From: Trochalopteron elliotii
Taxonomy: Eukaryota; Chordata; Aves; Passeriformes; Leiothrichidae
Length of the DNA: 64,000 bases
Assembly: GCA_024734555.1 (NCBI GenBank)
Contig: JANPWX010000097.1
Coordinates: 7,675,106-7,739,105, forward strand
Reading direction: 5' to 3'
A model generated the notes under the pieces. The model ran no database searches. It saw only the letters and a program-made list of their open reading frames with translations, and was not told the origin of the DNA. This document shows, piece after piece, positions 12,201 through 24,407 of the stretch; the first letter of the stretch is position 1, and the number at the start of each line of letters is the position of its first letter. The position numbers were made by a program, and so were the translations under genes.

Positions 12201-15200
12201 ATTTTTATTTGGTGTCCGGAAGCCTAAGGAAAGTCCATTTTAGAAATATCAGCACTTGGTGGAACTGAGCTCTTGCTGTGCAGCATTACTTTTTCAGCCT
12301 CGTGTGTTAACTATGGCAGTGGTAAAATAGCTGAAATTATATGCACTTTCAAATTCATTGTAGAGATCAGGTAAACATTAAAATGCATCTGCTAGTTTTC
12401 TGAGTTCATTGGAGTAATTTACCTTGCACTTAGATTGGAGCAGAATATATAATGAAAAAATATATAGACATAGGAATTTGCCTTCTGCTCACATTTGTCC
12501 AATCTGCCTAGTCCAGCACTTGAGCTCTTGTCTTCCAGTAAAACCAATTTTGTTGATTGCACGTGGTTTGCAGGGCAGTATCAGGTAACAGACCATTTCC
12601 AGCTTATTTCCTGCTGAAATAGTTTGTAAGCTTCTTCATATTTACTGGATATTTCATTCACATAACCACACCTTCTGTGAACCCTTGCATATTATTTATT
12701 CTACTGTTTCCAGCTGTCTTGTTCAGAAACTTCTATCAGAAACTAATTATTACAAACTATGGCATGGTCTCATGAATGTATTTACTTGAAATGCTGTATA
12801 GCAGGTTTTTTTTTCCCTCCTTAAACACTGGAGTTAATTTTCTCAGAGTTAAGAAAATAGTGATACTTTTATGAATATCTGTCTTGTTTTCTCTTCTGGT
12901 TTTCTTGATGCTTTTTGATTAGTGTATGGGGTTTTTGGAATATTTTTTGTGTCTAAACTAACCCATACCTGGAATTGAAACATTTCTTTCCAAAACATAT
13001 ATCTCTTTAATTGTGAAGAGCTGGAGTGGTGAGCCCAAAATAGTAGTATTTTGTCTTGAAGAGGATGCTCTTAAGAAAAATTGAAGCATGTATGAACCTC
13101 TTGCTCTCTTTTAAAACTGACCTACATTCTTTTCTTCTCCTAACCCAACTCTTGCTGAAGTAAAGGTTAGTATATTCTTGATCTAAGTTTAGCATTTGTT
13201 TAAAGTGTAATATATATTCATAATAAAGATTTTATATCCTAAAGAGATAAGAGCATTGTCTCTTAAACTCATGGTGGTCTTATAATTTAACAAATACAGG
13301 TTTCTTGTTTTTTTTTTTTTTTTTTTCCTTGGAGTGGAAAGCAAGTTCTAGTCTGCTAATTTGTGTTTCTCAGTAAGGAGCTACACTATAGTAAAATCAT
13401 AAATTACTTCATTTTTTTAGACTAGACTTTTTTTTCTGAATACTGTTCTAAAGTTTGTGTCAGAGAATAGAAAAAGATTTGGGTTGACTTGGATACTACA
13501 GCTCTGGAAGGTATCCCAAAATACCTACTTTTTCCACATCTTATGAGGAGAGGGAGATGTTGTTGCAGAAGAGATTTCCATCACTCTACTCAATCCTGCA
13601 GGATGGAAAGCAGATCAGAATTGGACTACACAGATTTGGTGCTGATTTCCAGGAGAAATTTATCCCCCACTTGCTTTTAATTGCAGTAGCTTCAAACTTC
13701 TCAGCAGAAAGAGAATGCTCATCAGGAATGGATTGTGCTCCTCCCATCAAACCCTCTGGTCTATGGAAGGCAGTTTTGCCAGGTTCACCTGGAAACGTGA
13801 ACCTTTTACTTCGACTCTGACAGGAGCTCCTGAGTTCACAACTCCTGGTGGCCAAGGACTTTTTCCCTCTGGATGCATAAGACAATTCAAATGAGAAAGT
13901 GAGCAGGGTTAGAATTCATTAGGTTTTGGTTGTGTAACTTCGGTTACGTCAATAGCGTTCTTTTAATATCTGATCTAGGGATGGTAGCTACTGCTCTTAG
14001 CTGTTGTTTTCCTGTTGTATTTTCAGATTCATCATTTGTGCCAAGGATTGGATTTTTTATGTGCTGTATGTTGAAATAGTTCTTAACAAGGAGTAGAGGC
14101 GAAGAGCATACAAAAGCCAGAACATTGTGGTGAGCCCAATGCTGCAGAATGTCAGTAATTGTAGAGAGGCACTTTTCTAGCTGAAGTTAGCACAGAGCCC
14201 ATTAAGAGCTTTTGAAAGTCAGAGAAGTGTCCATTCAAAATATTGTAATTGATGCAGCTCAATGTGGTGGTCACGAACTAACTCTGGATGTTGAGAGAAG
14301 GTGCTATGAGGAGATTTGGTGATGATCCAGGGGACAAACAGAGTATTATTAGAGATTTGCTGACAGAGGTATCATTCTCACTTCTTTAGTCAACGTGACA
14401 TTTGTGAAACTGTGGTATACCTTGCAATGCAGTGCGTAACTCTTCTCTCCAATATTTTTTTAAACTTAAGACTTATGCACAAGTACTACTTGTAGATTGT
14501 GGCTTTGTCGTTTGTTGGGGTTTTTGAGTTCTTTTTGTTTATTTGTTTTGACAGCATGTTACGTTATTAAGGTTGCTTCAGGGAGCTGTTAAACCGCTGA
14601 GCTTCCTGAGAAGTGTTTTTGTTTCTTTTTTTTTCTTTAATTCTGCAGACTTTGGGCATTAGGAATCTTGTTGCATTTTTCTAGTACATTTCATGCATTA
14701 GTTGCACAGCTTATCCGGTATGGTTTTGCTGGCAGACTGGGTTAAACAGAGGAGTGAATCAAGTAATTTTTTAGTTTTGGAGGTTGCAAGATAAAGAATA
14801 AAAAGGTGTTGTTTTTTTTTTTTTTTTTTTTTGGAAGATAACTAAATCAGGAACAATGTGATGATTTATGACTGCTCATAACTGTTTACCTTAAATATGG
14901 ATTGATTTTTAAACAAAAATATCATGGTATTAATTTTTCTCTTGAGTTTAGCTTTTTCTGTGGATCAGGGAGGGAAATTGGGTTGGAGGGCTTGAAAGAT
15001 AGCGGAGTCCAGGAAACTGAGAAATTAAGTATCACTTTGTTTAGATAGAGGTTGTAAACATCACCTGTGGAGCAAGTATTATGGATTCAGGCTACTTGTT
15101 GCATAAGGAATTTGAGGTCTTTGAAATATATTTTAAAATTTAGTCTTCAATTAACTCTTGCCACTCTATCCTAATATTTGGCCAAGAATCTCTGTAGAAA

Positions 15201-15757
15201 GCACCTCTATGAGTATTGGTGTTTATGAGTGAAGATTGAGGATCCAATGACAAAATAAATTTTTACTACTAGAGAGAGTGTGTGGTCTAACTGACAGCAC
15301 ATTAGCTAAGGCAGTGTGGCTTCTGATTTTTGCATGTTCGTTGTCTGAAGAAGCAGCTTAAGTACAGTGTTGTTGGAAAGTAGAACAATCCTCAGAACCC
15401 TCTTTAGATATTGAAAACCTCAGCTAAACTAAGACATATCATCATTATATCCTCTACCTCTGCTGCTAAAACTGGATTTGATAAAATGTATATCAGTGTG
15501 GGAATTCATACCCAGATTTCCATCTATAATATAAAGATGAAGTCACATTCCACTCCCTGTAAATTGTCTGGGGACTGATTGATCAAAACTATCAAGTCCA
15601 AATTAATTATAACCATCATTGTTTTCCTGTTGATTTTTGGCTATTCCTAGGCACTGAGCAGGTGTTTGAATTGAACTTGGGTTGTCTTGGTGATTATTGC
15701 AGTCTGAATAGTCAAAATTATTAGTGATGCAACACTTGACATTTTTTGGATTTTTTT
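9267..15757. other. Intron-like or intergenic DNA, no supported gene
   Basis: This is AT-rich DNA with poly-T runs at 13308-13326 and 14812-14832. A locally more balanced patch around 13490-13885 has overlapping open frames on both strands (for example 13557-13820 plus and 13586-13885 minus). None matches a family I recognise and no splice sites bound them convincingly. I see nothing else that can be named. Confidence 0.45.
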
Positions 15758-15930
15758 ACAGAGTCACTGGGGTTGAAAGGGACCTCTCAAGATCATCTGG
15801 TCCATTTTGGTTTTCAACTCTCCACAGATGCAGTTCACAGTCTCTTGGGGCAATTTATTCCAGGGTTTGGAATGTCCACCTAGAGGGGGTGAAAAAGAAA
15901 TTATTTCTGGAGTTCAGCCTGTGTCATCTC
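15758..15930 (-). mobile_element. CR1 LINE 3'-end fragment
   Basis: The plus strand reads ACAGAGTCACTGGGGTTGAA, then GGGACCTCTCAAGATCATCT and, further on, a TTTATTCCAGGGTTTGGAAT stretch. These are diverged forms of the hallmark blocks of the reverse complement of the avian CR1 3' region. The element therefore lies on the minus strand. It is 5'-truncated, as most CR1 copies are, and clearly diverged, hence old. It accounts for the short plus-strand open frames here. The left boundary is better defined than the right. Confidence 0.7.
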
Positions 15931-18900
15931 AGGGCTCATCAATAGTTTTAGAACCTGTATGGGTCCAAGCAAGACATCATGAACTGTCTATGACATCATA
16001 TACTGAGCCCTATAACATGACTACAGGACTTTTTCATAATGGATGAAAGTACCCTTTTAGAAGAACTTTATTAAGAAAAGTCGTTCACATTCAGAATTGA
16101 AATTGTTAGTGATTAAAGTGGTCAGTTACGTGTAAGATTCTTACATAGTCAGAATTCCAATTGTCAGTCCATACCTACCCTGTTCCAACTCTGGACATCA
16201 GAGAGAATGACAAGATGCATGGGTTTTCTTTGTTTTCCAGAAACAACACTAGAAAGCACTAAAAAAGTGAGTATTTGTCATTAGGAAGCTACCTACATTT
16301 TTTTAAGAAGAGTGTGTAACTGCTATATATGTTACCTCAGAAGAGACTTCGTTACGAGAGGAAAAGGATTACAGGAAAGAACATTCAGAAAATGTAAAAT
16401 ATGTATCTGAAATATTTCATCACTATCAGAGAAATTAAAAGGCACAATTAATCCGATGGCCACAATGAATAAGCAGAATTATTTTTGCAAATATCTAAAT
16501 AAGAAGATATAAAATTTGAAGTGTTCAAGTCAACTTTGATTTGAGGGAAATAAATGTTGAAGGGTCTTTTGCAGAGAAATATTTGGAGTCTTCTGATAGT
16601 TGCACAGATATATTGCATCACTTGGCATTAGCAAAGCTGAGTTTTCCTCCACTGTTTGAATGATCTGAGTCCAGCTCATGAGTTGTCACAATCTGACTTT
16701 TAACCTGAAGCAGGGAAGTTTCATGTTTTGGGTTCTAAACCGAAGCAATTTTTTTGTCAATGTTTCCTGGGTGAGGATGGGGTCCCTAAACTGTCAAACA
16801 AGCTGTAACAAATCTGTCTGTGTTTGGCACTGTTTCAGTGTTAGACTTGATACTAAGACATGTACTAAAACGTTAAAACATCTCGATAAGATGTTTTACG
16901 GTTTCTTGTGTGGACCTGCCTTGGTGACAGCAGCCAAGTGGTAGTGATGTGATTTGCTAGTGCAGATGACCTGCTCGTGGTTTAACCCAAATTTGACTTG
17001 GTTTTGCTCAAAGTGTGGTGTTGGAAGTCACTTAAAATGGCACAAGTTGCTTGTGAGTTCTCCACATTCATGTCTCTGCTACTCTTAAATAGTCATGTTA
17101 GAGATAGTTACATGGAAAAGACTTGGATTTTCTGTCTAGCAGTAGCTACTCAGTATTTAAGAGACTGATACAAAGAACTTGTTGATGACTGGTATTGGCA
17201 CAAAACAGTAATTTTGATCTGAGGTTTGTCTTGCCAAAAGAGGTCCGGCTTTGTTGGACTTTTGACTGCTTGTGTGAGTGTCTGTGAGTATGGATGAAAG
17301 TACATGAATGTTTGTTTTTTCTGAGCATTTTCCTGTGTTTAATGTCAATAGGAATCTTGAAATAATTTAAGCATTGTCAGAAGGCCCAATCTGTAGTGGA
17401 AGATCTGTCCTGGGTACAGATTTGTACTTCTTGCCACCCGTTAGTTTGGTAAGAGTTAATATATACATATGGAAAAACCAATTTTCCATGTAACATTGGT
17501 ATTTTTATTCTGAAACACTTCTTATTTGTCTCTCAGTTGTTTAATCTGTAAGTTTGAAGTAGCACATGCTGCCTTAATTTAGTAATGAAAGTAAATGTGA
17601 AGGAAATGAATTTTGGGACAGAATTTGAACAAAGAGAACCAGTTGCTCTATTTTTCTTAAAGATTTTGGTCTAGGTAGGTCTAAGGAGAGGAGAACAATG
17701 GATATCTTTGTTAGTGAGAAAAAACATGAGGAGCTAGGATGTATATTCAGTTATCAGAGGAAAGACCACAGCAGTTTGATAAAAGAGGAAGCAACAAAAT
17801 TAATTACTGTTATTGATTGTATTTTGTAGTGCCTTGAGGGCTCAGCTGAGGCAAGGGTACCACCATGCTACTGTACAAATGTGCAGCGTGTCACTATTCC
17901 TGCCTCAGAGAGCAGAGGAATGCTGAGATGAGACGAAGGGACAGGGAAGTGAAGTAGCGTGCCCAGAAACACAGAGGCTGTCTTGGGGTTTATTCCAATC
18001 TCCTCTGGATTCATGGTGAATTTGAATGTGGAGAATTAGAGGGCTGTGCCTTTGAAGATGAGGACATACAATACAGACATTATGTGGGAGGATACTGGAA
18101 GTCAGTGCATAGATTCAAGGCCTCATGGACAGAAGACTGAACAAAAAAAGGTGAATTTATTTGCAACTTATTCAGTGGTGTTGTTATCAGAAACATGAAG
18201 ATGTCTTCATACAAAATGTGTAATACTGCTAATAATAGCATAGTTGGAAAAAGGATACATTGCAGTTATTGAATTGAAAGTTCTAAATTGTGGTTGCCTG
18301 ATTGGTTTGAAATAGTGTCTGGTCTTTAATGGTAATACTTAATTTAAAGTAGAACGCATTGCAATTCTTGTGTTGATGGCATATCAGACTAAAAGGACTG
18401 GGAAGAAGTTTTTTTTGAGAAGCTATTCTTAAAGGAGAAAAAGAAAGGGGGGGGACATGGCAGTTATTCTGAAAAACTGCATAGCCAAATAATAACTGTA
18501 AAAACATGCATCCTAGAGACCTCTAAGTGTTGAGCCCTCCTGTACTGGGTGATATGGGAGCATACACATCCTCACATAAAATAATACTGGAGTAGAATGT
18601 TTTGTTATAAATTCGTTCATTGAACTGTCTGAAGTTTTAAGTGTTAATGTATAAGCTCTGTCTGCTCCATTCATATACTGTAGAACCTGAAAGGAGCTTC
18701 GACATCTGTATAATCTTTATGAATATACATGCCGTAAGTTATTTCTTTTGATTTCATATATTCATTAGAAGAAGGAAGATAGACTAACAAGGTGGGGGTT
18801 TGTCTGCTGTGATAAAAAATTGGAACTTCCTGAAGTGCCTAAAAAGAAATTGTAATTAGAATTGTACAAATGTAGGAATTCTCAGATAATGTTTCCAAGG

Positions 18901-21900
18901 AGATGACTTTAGAAGTAATTTTTCACTCTTATGTTTGTTTTTTCTGAGCACCTACAAAATGTATTGTGTTCCATGTACATAGAACTGTTTTTTTATCCTG
19001 TGTTGTACCAATATTGTAGGTCATCAGTGTGGCTTTTAATAGTACTTAAAAGTTGGGTTATTTAAAATGTTATTTTCTTGCTGCTGTATTACATCAGTAC
19101 AAGATACCTTCTGGATGAGAAGTCAAAGCACACTGCAATTTGCTCTTGGACGTAGGATGACCATCCTTAGTCATGAAGACATATGCAATGAGAAGGAAAG
19201 TTCCCTAATTCTAGCATAAATTAAACTCTTAATTTGGACTCTAGAATCCTGAATTGTAGTCAGCCATTGGTTTCCCTCCCTGAACTTCAGTACGTTATCA
19301 TTATTGTAGAAAATTCTGGATTAAATATTTAAAGTGAGGGTAATTAATTCTTACAATCTGGTTATTCTGTCTGTTCTGTGAAAACAGTGATAAATCAGTT
19401 TGATTTTGTTCTTTTTAAAATTTGTTTGTTAGAGATTGTGATTTCTCGCTACAAGCAAAAGGGAAAAACAATGATTTGTAAGACCTTACAGGTTTTGGGT
19501 TTTGTGTTCTGGTAAAGCAGTGAATTTGTAGTTAAAAACTTGAGTAAGAAAAATGTTGAGTGGTTAATGCAATGGATTTGTTTAATTTGTGAAAACTATC
19601 TTTAGTAAGCTTTGCATAGCTCAAGATTTTCACGTTTTGTTTCAGTACAGTTCAAGGACGCTCTTCTAGCCAGATCTTCTGTCTTTATTGTCCTAGTTCA
19701 AGTTACTACATAGATGTCTTCTCAAGGTATTACTAGGTTGTAAGAAGAACAAAAGATGATTTTCTTGTTGCTGTGAGGTCCCAGTGAGAAGCAAGGCTGG
19801 CATTTTAACTGGATTTAATGACTCACCTGAAATTGGAATGCAAATGTGTACTAGTGAATAAAAAAGGCAAACAGAAGCAAAGATGTGCCGTGTGTAATAC
19901 ATTGTTTCTAAAATGAACAGAAATACCATATGAAGATGGAGTCTGAAGATTTGAGCAAAACAGGGATGTCACTCAGCATGCAGTACCAACTGTTTTCAGC
20001 TTATTTTGTATGCAAGAGCATAGTTGCAGATGACTCACAGTTAAAATGCCTTACATAAAATTGCCAAAGTATTTAGTTCACGTCAGGTGATGGAAAGACA
20101 CTTTAAAAATAGTAATAAGAACTGTATTCAATTACTCTTACTGGTTTATATTTTTGTGGGTTTTTTTTAGTATTTTTTGTTTTTAAAGATCCCTTCTGTA
20201 GTCTTAAAATACGAAAGTGGTGCCTTAAAAGGAATAATTAAAAGAAAATTATGCAAGACTGCACTTTTAATTTGTGGTTTAATGCCAGAAGTTTACCTTA
20301 CTTCAGGAAATGCAAATTACAGTCCAAAATAGACACTGCTATCTGAATGGAAAGGCTATTCTAACACTCTTAACTCTTGCTAACATACTGTGTTTCAAAA
20401 ATCTATATATCTTCTATACACTTCATCAGTGCTCCCAGAGAAATAGGCTAGACTGCTTTTATCCTTCATAGCAGTGCTTTTGTGTGCTGTATTTATGTAT
20501 TTAGTACAGATTACATAACAGAATAAAAATAATTGAAGGACTAATTGAAGGTCAAGGGGTACATTTACTTTAGTATTTTATCTCTAGTAGTGGTCAATAA
20601 CAGAAAGGGAAGAGGACAAGAATATACTTTCTCTGTTTCTGTTGTGTGCTGTCAGCCAGTAGCAATTTGTGTCTTGGGGGAGTTAGTCTCAGGCTTGGTG
20701 ACACTGAATTTGGTAGCAAATTGAGTCCCTCAGCTGCAGTGGATGTTAAGTGTGGAAGCATTGCTTCTTTGTTTTGAAGCCTCTGTGTACAACTTTTGAT
20801 TGATAATCCCTAGTTCTGGTACTAGAAAGGGCAGTGAATCATAACTGAAAATAGTACTACATGCATTTGCAACTATAGCAGGGTTTTTTTGGTGGGCTTA
20901 TACAAAAGGTTCACTACTTTTAAAATCTGTTGCTCAGTCTTGAAACAGAATCAACTGTTGAAAAAATGATGGGGTTTCTTTTAACAGTAAGTGGGGTTCT
21001 TTGTGTTTCTTCTATTATCTCTCATTCCCCATTCATTTTTCCATTTTTGTAGTTCTTAATTCGTATGTTTGTGGAAGGATTTGCAATTCCGGATTTTCTG
21101 ACTTTTTATAGCCATGGGTCTTAACGGTTGCATCTGTGTGTAGCCTGCATTCTGGGGGATGCTGCCCTGTAGCAGCAGCAGCAGCCTGTTTGTCTTCATT
21201 TCTGGCTTTTGGGAAAGGTGTTTGGGGAATTAGAAATACTGCCAAACATGCTTATGACACACTCCTGAAGGAAGATCATTGCTACTTGTGTTTTCATTGC
21301 TGTGAAATCTTTTTCCTCGTGGATGCGGTGCTGCACACTTTTTCTCTGCATCCTGAATTGGGGTTTGTGTGGCTGGGCTCAGTGTTGGAAAGCCCACAGC
21401 AGCATTTCTGGGAGTGCACAGAGGGGGCCAGCATGACTGATGCTGGCTGGGCAGAGAAATCCAGTCTGCTGTAGCAGGGTGAGGATCAGAGCGCCTCAAG
21501 TGAAATAGTATGGACTAAGCACCAGTATATTTTCTTGGGGGTTCTAATTGCTGACCCTCTCATTTGCCCTTTTGACATGTTGGTGGTGTCATATATTTGG
21601 GAGAGATGTGGTTGAGTGGTTGAGTTCGGGTTAAGAAGCCTGAAGCTGTGGTGTGCAGCTCTTTTTGGCAGGACAGCCTGAGAAGTCAGCAGCAGCGTGG
21701 GCAACTCTGTGGCCAGAGGGAGGAGCAAGGTGTGATCTTCCATGGTTGCACAGACTGTTTTGCAGTGCAGGAAAAGAGACCCATCCCTTATTATCCCCCC
21801 AACATGCCTGTATTGTGAGGACTGGCAGGATAAGAAGGGATTCAAAGCCTGACCTTCATGCATGTGTAGGAGGTGAGCAGAGCAAATAGGGAACAGGCAG

Positions 21901-23943
21901 TGGATTATGCAGTGCTGTGAGGGGACAGGTAATCTGTAATATGCTGCAGCTAAATGCTCACCCTTAGTCAGGGTGGAGGACAAACTTACAGTCTAAATGC
22001 TTTATTGTTAAGGTAAAAAGGCAAAGTGTAGTCTTTTATTGCATCTTATATAGTTTTACAGTAATGGTGCTTAGCAATTGCGTCTTCTCTGAAAAGTATT
22101 AGCTACTGCCAGTGCTCACAGTGAATCTTAGAGGTGAAAAATATCTATTTTTATCATTCCAATTGCTGCAGTTTGTTTAGAAAAGCAACCAAGCAAAATC
22201 CAAACAGCAGTATAGGTATTTTTAATTTGACTTTTACAGCTCAACTTACTCCTTACAATAAAGTGGATTTTTTCTTCAAAAGGAACTCTGAAAGATTGCT
22301 GAATTGATTAATATTCAAAGTGGGCTGCTGTCTTGAATTTAAGAATGGTAAGAAATAAGAATTCTATTAAAACTAAACATTAATAATTACTGCTGTTCCA
22401 TATGCTTAAATTTAATCGTGATGAGAACTTCCTCCCAGTCAAATATTCAAATGAAGGCTCTTGAAGCTCCCAGTGTGAGGTTAGAAAGGCAGTGAGATGA
22501 AGAGAATGTCCTCAGGTAGCAAAGAAAATGTTGCATCTTCTATTGCTCCTTTTCCATCTGGGCAGCTGACATGCTTTGCAAGTCCCACAGTAAAGTTTTA
22601 GGGAAGATAGAAAAAAACCAGCTGCTTGTGGTGTTAGCTGTGTATTGCAAATGAAAGTGGTTGTAAGTAGGAGCATGGTAGCCAAGTGGTGAGCATCTCT
22701 GGGCTTCTGAAGTTCTGGAATGGAGGTCACTAATTCTTACCTTTCAGTGATGGCCCTGAGTGCTTGGAGATCCCTGAGGGATGAAGTTTGAAAAATACAG
22801 GGTTGGCTAAAAATACTGTTAATTTCAGGTGGAAAAACTTTAGTTTTGATTTTAAGAAAGCCATGTTTTTAAAGTTTGGTAATAGATTCTTTTTCTTGTA
22901 TAAGATTTAAGGTTAAGATTCTTTGGAGCGCCTCCATTCCATTTTCAAAAGCAGTATTTGCTGGAAAGAACCTATTTCATAGTAATTTATGGGCAAGAAA
23001 AAGTGCATGTTATTTTTAATTATTAAGATATAAGAGCAGAAAAGTCTTCAACTTTGGCCTTGAGAGTGTTGTTGTCATTTCAGCTTTGGTTTTTAAAACG
23101 AAACTTCTTTTTTTGAGACAGAGAAACATGAGAGGCCCCCAAGTTTTTTTATTTTTTTTTACCAGTGGGCTGTGTATTTCTGTAGATGGGAGGCATATGT
23201 CCCTGAGGGACCATAAGTACTCCCCTTCTCTCCAACAGACAGACTTCTCACATCCTTAGGCTAATAGGGAGAATGATGCATGTACATTATTCCTTCATTT
23301 AAACAATAACTGTTGATAAGAAATAAATACTTCATTCCCAAATGGCGTCTGCAGTATTTAGGTTTGGCAAGTTTTCAGGAGGATAGGCATGAATTCAACA
23401 CTAAACTGCTGCTGCTTCTGTGGAAAACAATGAGCTGTGTCATTTGATCAGGGACAAAGTGACTGCTGAGCAGGGGCGATTATGAGGAAGTAGCTTTTAA
23501 TAATAAAGAAAAAAATACAATTTCCCATGTGAAACCATTCCCATAGCTTGTTTGTAAAGTAAATAATGTAGTTCATGTGTTAGGGTGAACAAACAGAAAT
23601 GGGTTGTAACAAATACAATCACTGTTTCCCTAGAAATCCTCTTCTGGCTTTATTGCTTCTTGCTGCTGCTAGTATACTTACCCACTGGTTTGTTTTGTGG
23701 AAATACCTCCCTGCGTTCCCTTGCAGTCCTCCTTGTGTAAGAAGCACAAAACCTTTTTTTCTTTTCCTCCTTTTCCTGCTCAAAGAAGCCATGAAGTATT
23801 CTGTTGCCTCTGTTGAACTCATGGAAAGAGTGTTGCATGAATGAATGGAGGTCAGTTGCTATTCTGTAAAAACTTAGTCTTTAATTATCGCTTTCTCTGG
23901 TATGATTGGGCTTGTGCTATTCAGTACAGTTCAGTTTTCTTTA
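15931..23943. other. Intron-like or intergenic DNA, mostly featureless
   Basis: No coding exon, RNA gene or promoter can be supported. A possible ancient SINE lies near 17835-18000. A CAG-type stretch at about 21171-21189 and a moderately GC-richer zone (about 21120-21900) carry open frames on both strands, including 21136-21474 plus and 21486-21983 minus. These have low-complexity composition and no recognisable domain. Confidence 0.45.
17835..18000 (+). mobile_element. Possible ancient SINE (MIR/CORE-like) remnant
   Basis: A stretch reading GATGAGACGAAGGGACAGGG, followed by GAAGTAGCGTGCCCAGAAAC and ACACAGAGGC, resembles the conserved core seen in old amniote SINEs and LINE-tail elements (a gatgagg...acagagaagt...cttgcccaa...cacacag pattern). 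It is highly diverged. The call rests on recognising the core pattern only, and the boundaries are approximate. Confidence 0.3.
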
Positions 23944-23948
23944 TACTA

Positions 23949-24402
23949 TGTCCTGGCTAGGACAAAGCTAATGTTTGCAGTAGCCAGGAGAGGGCATGGT
24001 TAGGACCTGGAGGTTGTTCTGTACCACCTCACATCATTGCCAGTGTGGGGGAAAGGGGTCTGGTCTGATCTGGTCAAATAAGTGTGGTGGAGGGAGATGA
24101 ACGATCTCACAAACAGATATTTGTCTGTTTTCAGGGGGTTTCTCTGTGAATTGTTTCTTTCTCATATCCTCTGTCATCAGCATTTATTCTGTTGCTGTTT
24201 GTTTCCTTATCTCATTGCTGTGTCCAGTAAATTGTTCTTATCTTAACCTGTAATATTTGCCTTATATGCCCCAGTTCTCCTCTCCTTTCCACTGCAGGGG
24301 TGAGAGGGAGGGGGAAGGTGGGGGAGTGTGACAGAGGCAGTGTGGCTTGAGCAGTTTTGATGGGGGCACTGAACTGGGGAGAACCATTCCTAAACCACAG
24401 CA
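23949..24402 (+). mobile_element. Solo LTR of an avian ERVL-type retrovirus (454 bp)
   Basis: The sequence begins TGTCCTGGCTAGGACAAAGC and ends CCTAAACCACAGCA, giving TG...CA ends with the start and end blocks common in avian ERVL-type LTRs. The 5 bases before it (23944-23948) and after it (24403-24407) are both TACTA, a perfect 5-bp target-site duplication as class III elements make. The 3' half has the expected T-rich segment followed by a pyrimidine-rich and G-rich block. No internal proviral sequence is present, so this is a solo LTR left by LTR-LTR recombination. It lies in the same orientation as the presumed host gene. Confidence 0.8.
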
Positions 24403-24407
24403 TACTA

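Noticed and set aside
13489..13885. Overlapping open frames on both strands suggesting a retrocopy
   Set aside because: No similarity that I can recognise, no A-tail and no target duplication. The frames conflict with one another.
21486..21983. 165-codon minus-strand open frame
   Set aside because: No recognisable family. It lies in a slightly GC-richer stretch where stop codons are rarer, with competing frames on the other strand.
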